From assembly GCA_905234775.1 (NCBI GenBank), contig CAJOJC010000044.1, forward strand, positions 1 to 10,481: 10,481 bases of DNA, written 5' to 3'. Positions 7,610 to 10,481 of this stretch are shown piece by piece (positions within the stretch are counted from its first letter, which is position 1; every line of letters begins with the position of its first letter). Position numbers and translations under genes: made by a program. Under the pieces are notes generated by a model that was given only the letters and a program-made list of their open reading frames with translations, did not search any database and was not told the origin of the DNA. The DNA comes from an uncultured Bacteroidales bacterium. GTDB lineage: Bacteria; Bacteroidota; Bacteroidia; Bacteroidales; UBA932.

Positions 7610-7660
7610 AAAAAGTGGATCCCAGACCCTTGTAATCTACATTTACACTATCTAAAATCT
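7610..7660 (+). repeat. 51-bp intergenic repeat, copy A
   Basis: Pairs with 9301-9351: 51 aligned bases with 5 mismatches and no gap, starting AAAAAGTGGAT and containing CCAGACCCTTGTAATC and ATTTACACTATCTAAA. Weaker similarity continues at constant spacing to a CACTTGGG motif (7705-7712 here), and both copies then lead into a promoter. It lies in the 347-bp gap between the SGNH terminator and the beta-barrel gene. It encodes nothing credible. Confidence 0.85.
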
Positions 7661-7736
7661 GACAACCTAGAGGAAGAAAAGCTTTAATCAATAGGCTGAT
7701 ATTTCACTTGGGATACACTATTCATTCTGACTTCTT

Positions 7737-7768
7737 TTTTGCCGATTCGTGGATTAATAGTACCTTTA
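7737..7768 (+). promoter_or_regulatory. Promoter of the beta-barrel/lipoprotein operon
   Basis: TTTTG (7737-7741), 19-nt spacer, TACCTTTA (7761-7768), which matches the Bacteroidota -33/-7 pattern except for the last base of the -7 box. It predicts a start near 7774 and a leader of about 88 nt. The promoter of the candidate small RNA (9416-9447) has the same spacing and the same TACCTTT core. Confidence 0.7.
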
Positions 7769-7773
7769 CGGCA

Positions 7774-7861
7774 ACTTGTACAGAGTGGATGGGCTGACAC
7801 TCGCGATGGTCGCTTGTATGCAAGATTTGTAAATAAAAGTATTTATTTATAAACATAATTG
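7774..7861 (+). promoter_or_regulatory. Structured 5' leader of the beta-barrel operon
   Basis: Four short inverted repeats follow one another in the untranslated region: GAGTG/CACTC (7783-7802), GCGA/TCGC (7803-7813), CTTG/CAAG (7813-7824) and AAATAAA/TTTATTT (7831-7848). The last lies just upstream of the start codon, where it could affect ribosome access. No known riboswitch class is recognised; the arms are short and may partly be chance. Confidence 0.3.
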
Positions 7862-8512
7862 ATGAAAAAGGCCATTTTGCTTCAGATAGTATTGATCCTC
7901 TCGACTATTTCCGCCCAGGCGCAGGAGAACTGGAAGGATTCAAGATTCTCGTGGAGAGCAGGGCTATCTGTGAGTTTAAGCACATATATGCAAAACGACT
8001 ATGGTGGAGAAGGCCCCACCTATGATGTCGGATTGGCGGAAAGGTATGGACGTTACCACGGGAAAGTCTATTCCTTTTTCCCTGTTTCTGCCGATATCAA
8101 TTACAAATTGTTCAAGTTCCTCGACCTCTCTGCCGGGCTCAGCTGGATTCCTATGTGGGGTGATGTGTATGATTCTTATGATGCCACCGAAGGACATACT
8201 GTTTTTGCGAACAGTTTTATCCTGATGCCTTCTATAAGGATAAGGTATTTTACAGAGGGAAAAGGATTCATTTATTCCTCCGCCGGTTTCGGAGTCGGAT
8301 TCCACTTTAACAGGAGCGACTCTGAAATGACTGGTGAAGATCACTGGTGGTATCACAATGATTACATTCTTGACAAGGGGAAGAACTCCATTACTAAGCA
8401 ATTGGAGATAGTCTTACTTGGAATAAAATACGGTCCGGTGTTTTGGGAAGGAGGCCTCGGCTCCAAGTTCTGGGGATACGGAAGTCGTTTTGGTGTTGAA
8501 TTCAATTTTTAG
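7862..8512 (+). CDS. Outer-membrane beta-barrel-like protein, unknown function
   Basis: A 216-residue protein. A Sec signal peptide with a likely cut after 'ISAQA' (residue 20) is followed by alternating aromatic/small residue strands typical of a small beta-barrel ('RAGLSVSLSTYM', 'FLDLSAGLSWIPMW', 'GFIYSSAGFGVGFHF', 'SRFGVEFNF'), and it ends in Phe as outer-membrane barrels do. The size suits about eight strands. I took ATG 7862; the TTG one codon earlier adds nothing. It shares an operon with the lipoprotein that starts 6 bp after its stop, and is driven by the promoter at 7737. No named family is recognised. Candidate roles are an outer-membrane adhesion, immunity or structural protein, all unsupported beyond topology. 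Base composition is lower in GC than that of the glycan genes upstream. Confidence 0.85.
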   Translation: MKKAILLQIVLILSTISAQAQENWKDSRFSWRAGLSVSLSTYMQNDYGGEGPTYDVGLAERYGRYHGKVYSFFPVSADINYKLFKFLDLSAGLSWIPMWGDVYDSYDATEGHTVFANSFILMPSIRIRYFTEGKGFIYSSAGFGVGFHFNRSDSEMTGEDHWWYHNDYILDKGKNSITKQLEIVLLGIKYGPVFWEGGLGSKFWGYGSRFGVEFNF

Positions 8513-8518
8513 GCAGCT

Positions 8519-9217
8519 ATGAAAAAGATTATTATACTATCGGCTATAGCTATGGCTGCCATCTCGTGCGAGATTCAGCAGCCAAATGGTCCCAAGGTGA
8601 GCGATAAGTCTCTAAAGGAGGAACTCAGCACCCTATGTATGTTTGCCACCGTAGAACCTATCCGTGCTTTAGAAATTATTATTGAACAAGGGGGTAAGGC
8701 TGTGAACAATGATGACTTGGATATCGGACAATATACTCATCCTGTGGCTGATAAATGGCAACTGATTGCGCAGTGGTGGGAAGGAGGTCCGGACCGTCAA
8801 TGGCTGGTAAAGGCAACAAGTCCCATCAGTTTTACGAAGGGCGATGATGGCTCTTGGATTATTGACTATCAAGGGGATGGAATGGAATATGCCTACTATA
8901 CAGATCTGATATACAAGACCGTTGCAATACCCATTGAAGGCGGGTGGCGATTGTCAACGACAGGGAAGATAATTGACACTGATGGTTATGCGATGGAATT
9001 CGGAACGGATGATAACACACTTATCACCAGAGTTGAGGATAATGGCCACTACAAAGAATGGTATTACTCCCTCACAGGGCCCTACTCTTTCACTATTACA
9101 AAGAATGGCGAGATTATAGATCAGGTTAGTGGCCGTGCTGATACTGAAGAATACTCCGTACTATTCTATTCCGATTATCTTCACTATTCAGTTGGCCGTT
9201 TCTACGCTACCGAATAA
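8519..9217 (+). CDS. Lipoprotein of unknown function
   Basis: A 232-residue protein. Residues 1-17 are a lipoprotein signal with lipobox 'AAISC' (Cys17, the only obvious functional cysteine), so it is anchored to a membrane. The first ~60 mature residues look helical; the remainder is rich in Trp, Tyr and Thr with repeated beta-strand patterns ('KWQLIAQWWEGG', 'HYKEWYYSLTGPYSFTI', 'GRFYATE'), suggesting a beta-sandwich or lipocalin-like fold. That fold guess is from pattern only. It follows the beta-barrel gene by 6 bp and is surely in the same transcript, so the two probably form an outer-membrane pair. There is no terminator immediately after the TAA. A tRNA-like remnant starts at the next base. 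Confidence 0.85.
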   Translation: MKKIIILSAIAMAAISCEIQQPNGPKVSDKSLKEELSTLCMFATVEPIRALEIIIEQGGKAVNNDDLDIGQYTHPVADKWQLIAQWWEGGPDRQWLVKATSPISFTKGDDGSWIIDYQGDGMEYAYYTDLIYKTVAIPIEGGWRLSTTGKIIDTDGYAMEFGTDDNTLITRVEDNGHYKEWYYSLTGPYSFTITKNGEIIDQVSGRADTEEYSVLFYSDYLHYSVGRFYATE

Positions 9218-9248
9218 TAGTCCAAGTGGCAATAGAAAAAATCGAACC
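9218..9248 (-). repeat. Second, degenerate tRNA-Arg 3'-end remnant
   Basis: TAGTCCAAGTGG (9218-9229), a 10-12 nt insertion, then AATCGAACC (9240-9248). Against the tRNA end (TAGCCCCTAGTGGAATCGAACC) it keeps AGTGG and AATCGAACC exactly and most of the acceptor strand, with the insertion at the same point as in the left remnant. It is much weaker than the 7547 copy and chance contributes, but the position, directly after the lipoprotein stop and upstream of the second 51-bp repeat, mirrors the first. Confidence 0.38.
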
Positions 9249-9300
9249 TCCCGCTTTCGCGCCCTATCAATCTAATAATCAGACATCTACACAATAAAAC

Positions 9301-9351
9301 AAAAAGTGGATTCCAGACCCTTGTAATCCATATTTACACTATCTAAAGCCT
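9301..9351 (+). repeat. 51-bp intergenic repeat, copy B
   Basis: Partner of 7610-7660 (46 of 51 identical). It contains the inverted repeat TGGATT (9307-9312) / AATCCA (9325-9330). In copy A the same stem is kept with one G-U pair. The CACTTGGG motif follows at 9396-9403 at the same distance as in copy A. It lies in the 348-bp gap between the lipoprotein stop and the HTH gene, which also holds the tRNA remnant, a promoter and a candidate small RNA. Confidence 0.85.
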
Positions 9352-9415
9352 GATGATACGGAAGAAATATAACCTTCCACAATAAACAATTATTCCACTT
9401 GGGGGTACAACTTGG

Positions 9416-9447
9416 TTTTGGGCTTTTGATAATAATTACTACCTTTG
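9416..9447 (+). promoter_or_regulatory. Strong Bacteroidota-type promoter with no gene downstream
   Basis: TTTTG (9416-9420), 19-nt spacer, TACCTTTG (9440-9447): a full match to both consensus boxes at canonical spacing. It points at an ORF-free stretch ending in a terminator at 9558-9587. Confidence 0.75.
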
Positions 9448-9452
9448 CAGCG

Positions 9453-9587
9453 AGATAATAAACCGTGATACGGATGGACAAAGGGTAGCGCGAAGTCCCC
9501 GCCAGCTTAATCCTCGCTCTTGAAGTAATTCCGCCACGTAGTCTTGGGGCAAAGTTAACAGGAGGTCAATTGGCCTCCTGTATTTTT
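9453..9587 (+). ncRNA. Candidate small RNA (~135 nt)
   Basis: Defined by a consensus promoter (9416-9447) at one end and a hairpin with a T-run (9558-9587) at the other. The longest reading frame from an ATG inside (9474) stops after four codons. Internal pairing includes CCGT-GAT-ACGG (9463-9473) and a possible long-range CCCC (9497-9500) / GGGG (9546-9549). Its 3' terminator hairpin is antisense to the last codons and stop of the convergent HTH gene (9566 onward). I do not recognise a known RNA family. The start is set about 6 nt after the -7 box and is approximate. Confidence 0.5.
9558..9587 (+). terminator. Terminator of the candidate small RNA
   Basis: ACAGGAGGTC (9558-9567), loop AATT, GGCCTCCTGT (9572-9581): a 10-bp stem with one T-G pair, then ATTTTTG. 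The stop codon of the minus-strand HTH gene falls in the stem-loop. The minus-strand side is followed by TTAACTTTG, a poorer U-tract, so termination should be stronger for the plus-strand transcript. Confidence 0.7.
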
Positions 9588-10258
9588 GTCTTGGCAGTAT
9601 CGATAGCAGTAATACAATATTGAACTTTTTTCTTATCGCTTTGTTTAACACCAACCATCATTTTTACCAAACCAATTCCTGGGCAGTTGTAGGACATTCG
9701 TAACATACTCTTAAAACCTTTCTGGTTTTTCTTTTTCGGATTTGCCGGCGTGGTTTCTACTAATACGGCATTTGTTAAGATGGCATCTAATTGAAGCACC
9801 GCTAGAGTAGATAGGTATGTCATCGATGCCTGCCCCGCAGTTTCCTCTAATGAAACATAACGAATGTTTATATCGTCTTTGAGGTTAAAGTTGTATTTCT
9901 TCGCTTCTGGATTACGCTTCTTCCAGTCGTGGTAAAATGATAGAATAATCTGGTGACGACCGCGACGTTCTTCTGTTGAATCTCCTGTAGGGATATCATC
10001 TTCGGTAATAATACCATCCTTTTCATAAGGAGCGATGGGAATCTCACTCAAATCCGGTTCCTCAATGTAGCCTACGAGCAACTCAAATGGCACGGCCATC
10101 ACGTCTGCTGCCTTGTAGATGGTCTCTAGATTCTTGGATTTGAACAGAGCCTTCACATTCTGCTTCCGAATTCCCATCTTTCTGGCGAACTCTACTTTGG
10201 TCATCCCAATCTTCTCCAGCAGCGCCTCTCCCTTTGCTTCAAAGTATATCTGATTCAT
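9566..10258 (-). CDS. XRE-type HTH protein with a mobile-element-style C-terminal domain
   Basis: A 230-residue protein. Residues 8-62 form a Cro/CI-type helix-turn-helix ('ALLEKIGMTKVEFARKMGI', 'VKALFKSKNLETIYKAADVM', ending 'VPFELLVGY'). Residues 63-105 are an acidic linker ('TEDDIPTGDS'). Residues 107-220 are a separate alpha/beta domain: 'NLKDDINIRYVS', 'TLAVLQLDAILTNAVLVET', a Lys-rich turn (175-180), 'FKSMLRMSYNCP', and 'KMMVGVKQSDKKKVQYCITAI'. The order (helix, 'LxxxLxNAVxVE', strand, strand with 'KxxYxITxID') resembles BECR-fold/LPD3-type domains found in phage and conjugative-element polyvalent proteins. That is a by-eye match and may be wrong. Such HTH proteins are common in Bacteroidales genomes and mobile elements. 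A palindrome lies between its own -33 and -7 boxes, suggesting autorepression. Its 3' end is convergent with the candidate small RNA. Gene role (regulator, or regulator-toxin hybrid) is unproven. Confidence 0.88.
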   Translation of the reverse strand: MNQIYFEAKGEALLEKIGMTKVEFARKMGIRKQNVKALFKSKNLETIYKAADVMAVPFELLVGYIEEPDLSEIPIAPYEKDGIITEDDIPTGDSTEERRGRHQIILSFYHDWKKRNPEAKKYNFNLKDDINIRYVSLEETAGQASMTYLSTLAVLQLDAILTNAVLVETTPANPKKKNQKGFKSMLRMSYNCPGIGLVKMMVGVKQSDKKKVQYCITAIDTAKTKIQEAN

Positions 10259-10274
10259 AATAATTCATTTTTTG

Positions 10275-10305
10275 TAAAGGTAATAATTATTTATTACCCC
10301 GACAA
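10275..10305 (-). promoter_or_regulatory. Promoter of the HTH gene
   Basis: On the minus strand: TTG (10305-10303), 20-nt spacer, TACCTTTA (10282-10275), then 16 nt to the ATG at 10258. The -7 box is identical to that of the beta-barrel operon, and the sequence before it (ATAATTATTACCTTT) closely matches the small-RNA promoter (ATAATTACTACCTTT). Confidence 0.65.
10279..10298. promoter_or_regulatory. Palindromic operator in the HTH promoter
   Basis: GGTAATAA (10279-10286), spacer TTAT, TTATTACC (10291-10298): perfect 8-bp arms. It overlaps the -7 box and fills much of the -33/-7 spacer, the classic place for a dimeric HTH protein to block RNA polymerase. Binding by the adjacent HTH protein is inference from position and symmetry. 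Confidence 0.55.
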
Positions 10306-10332
10306 CATAATAATCCACTTCCCCATGGCTAC

Positions 10333-10360
10333 AAAAAAGGCCCGCCGCATGGCGAGCCTT
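10333..10360 (-). terminator. Terminator downstream of tRNA-Arg
   Basis: On the minus strand: AAGGCTCGCC, loop ATGC, GGCGGGCCTT, then a run of T. The stem is 10 bp with one T-G pair, starting 6 nt after the tRNA 3' end. Confidence 0.88.
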
Positions 10361-10365
10361 TCTTG

Positions 10366-10437
10366 TAGCCCCTAGTGGAATCGAACCACTATTTAAGGTT
10401 TAGGAAACCTCCGTTCTATCCGTTGAACTAAGGAGCC
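10366..10437 (-). tRNA. tRNA-Arg (anticodon CCU)
   Basis: Full cloverleaf on the minus strand: acceptor GGCTCCT/AGGGGCT (with G-U pairs at 1-72 and 4-69), D stem GTTC/GAAC with a GG-containing loop, anticodon stem GAGGT/ACCTT with loop TTCCTAA (anticodon CCT in DNA), a 4-nt variable loop, and T arm AGTGG-TTCGATT-CCACT. The discriminator base is A and CCA is not encoded. It decodes the AGG codon. Its 3' end supplies the 13-bp repeat found at 7547. Confidence 0.95.
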
Positions 10438-10443
10438 GCGTCT

Positions 10444-10470
10444 AAAAAAGAGCGATTATTCAGCGCTCTT
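10444..10470 (-). terminator. Terminator of the gene upstream of tRNA-Arg
   Basis: On the minus strand: AAGAGCG, 9-nt loop, CGCTCTT running into a string of T (10449-10444). It ends 7 nt before the tRNA 5' end and belongs to the partial gene at the window edge. Confidence 0.65.
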
Positions 10471-10481
10471 CTCAATGATCT
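10456..10481 (-). CDS. Last codons of a minus-strand gene (3' end only)
   Basis: Read on the minus strand, the window edge gives '..IIEKSAE' followed by TAA at 10458-10456, with the terminator stem immediately around it. The close fit of stop codon and terminator supports a real gene end, but seven codons are too few to name it. Confidence 0.35.

Larger units (their letters stand above)
7560..10364. mobile_element. Candidate small island or cassette array at tRNA-Arg
   Basis: This 2.8-kb stretch lies between an exact 13-bp tRNA 3'-end repeat and the tRNA itself. Its base composition is visibly more AT-rich than the GH92 gene beside it. It contains a beta-barrel gene, a lipoprotein gene, a candidate small RNA and an HTH regulator with a mobile-element-style C-terminal domain. 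No integrase, transposase or relaxase is present, so it would have to be a remnant, or an element mobilised by an enzyme encoded elsewhere. The boundaries are inferred from the repeats only. Confidence 0.42.

Noticed and set aside
7547..9351. The repeats as a CRISPR array or IS ends
   Set aside because: There are only two copies 1.7 kb apart in direct orientation, with no regular spacers, no transposase and no terminal inverted repeats.
9287..9481. Minus-strand frame through 51-bp repeat copy B ('MDYKGLEST')
   Set aside because: Copy A has a stop codon at the equivalent place (ATG TAG), so the repeat is not conserved as protein.
9439..9654. 71-codon minus-strand frame with 'VAELLQERGLSW', resembling the start of an HTH domain
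   Set aside because: It starts out of frame inside the HTH gene, crosses the small-RNA terminator and has no start signal. At most it is a decayed remnant.

Overview
The window looks like a chromosomal segment of a gut-type Bacteroidota, probably order Bacteroidales. The reasons are a glycoside hydrolase family 92 (GH92) enzyme, a run of lipoproteins with short 'MKK..LxxxxC' signal peptides, weak or absent Shine-Dalgarno sequences, and several intergenic promoters of the Bacteroidota type (-33 TTTG, 19-20 nt spacer, -7 TAnnTTTG). The species cannot be named from the sequence.

Layout. (a) 1-1525, plus strand: the 3' part of a TPR / transmembrane / coiled-coil protein, and a 4-bp-overlapping gene for a small two-helix membrane protein. 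(b) 1522-3962, minus strand: a GTG-started CotH-family lipoprotein followed, with a 4-bp ATGA overlap, by a lipoprotein aldose 1-epimerase. (c) 4006-7514, plus strand, divergent from (b) across only 43 bp: a GH92 alpha-mannosidase with extra C-terminal modules, and 2 bp later an FN3-SGNH hydrolase lipoprotein, closed by a strong terminator. Blocks b and c together look like a small glycan-processing locus: mannose release, possible ester removal, sugar mutarotation and a CotH-like surface protein. No SusC/SusD pair is visible. (d) 7547-10365: a lower-GC stretch with no metabolic genes. It holds a beta-barrel protein plus a lipoprotein (one operon), a promoter-to-terminator unit with no credible ORF (candidate small RNA), and an HTH regulator with its own palindromic operator. 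(e) 10366-10437, minus strand: tRNA-Arg(CCU) with its terminator, then the last codons of another minus-strand gene.

The most interesting part is block d. Its left edge carries an exact 13-bp copy of the 3' end of the tRNA-Arg gene that forms its right edge, which is the usual footprint of integration into a tRNA gene. A second, more decayed tRNA-like remnant sits in the middle, just after the lipoprotein gene. Each remnant is followed by the same roughly 150-bp module: a 51-bp repeat with 5 mismatches, a CACTTGGG motif, and a promoter with TTTTG-N19-TACCTTT(A/G). The structure reads like two small cassettes stacked at a tRNA 3' end, with no integrase in view. A second oddity lies inside the GH92 gene. 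An in-frame repeat/palindrome element (5820-5867) sits exactly where the last beta-rich part of the GH92 catalytic domain should be, and that part seems to be missing.
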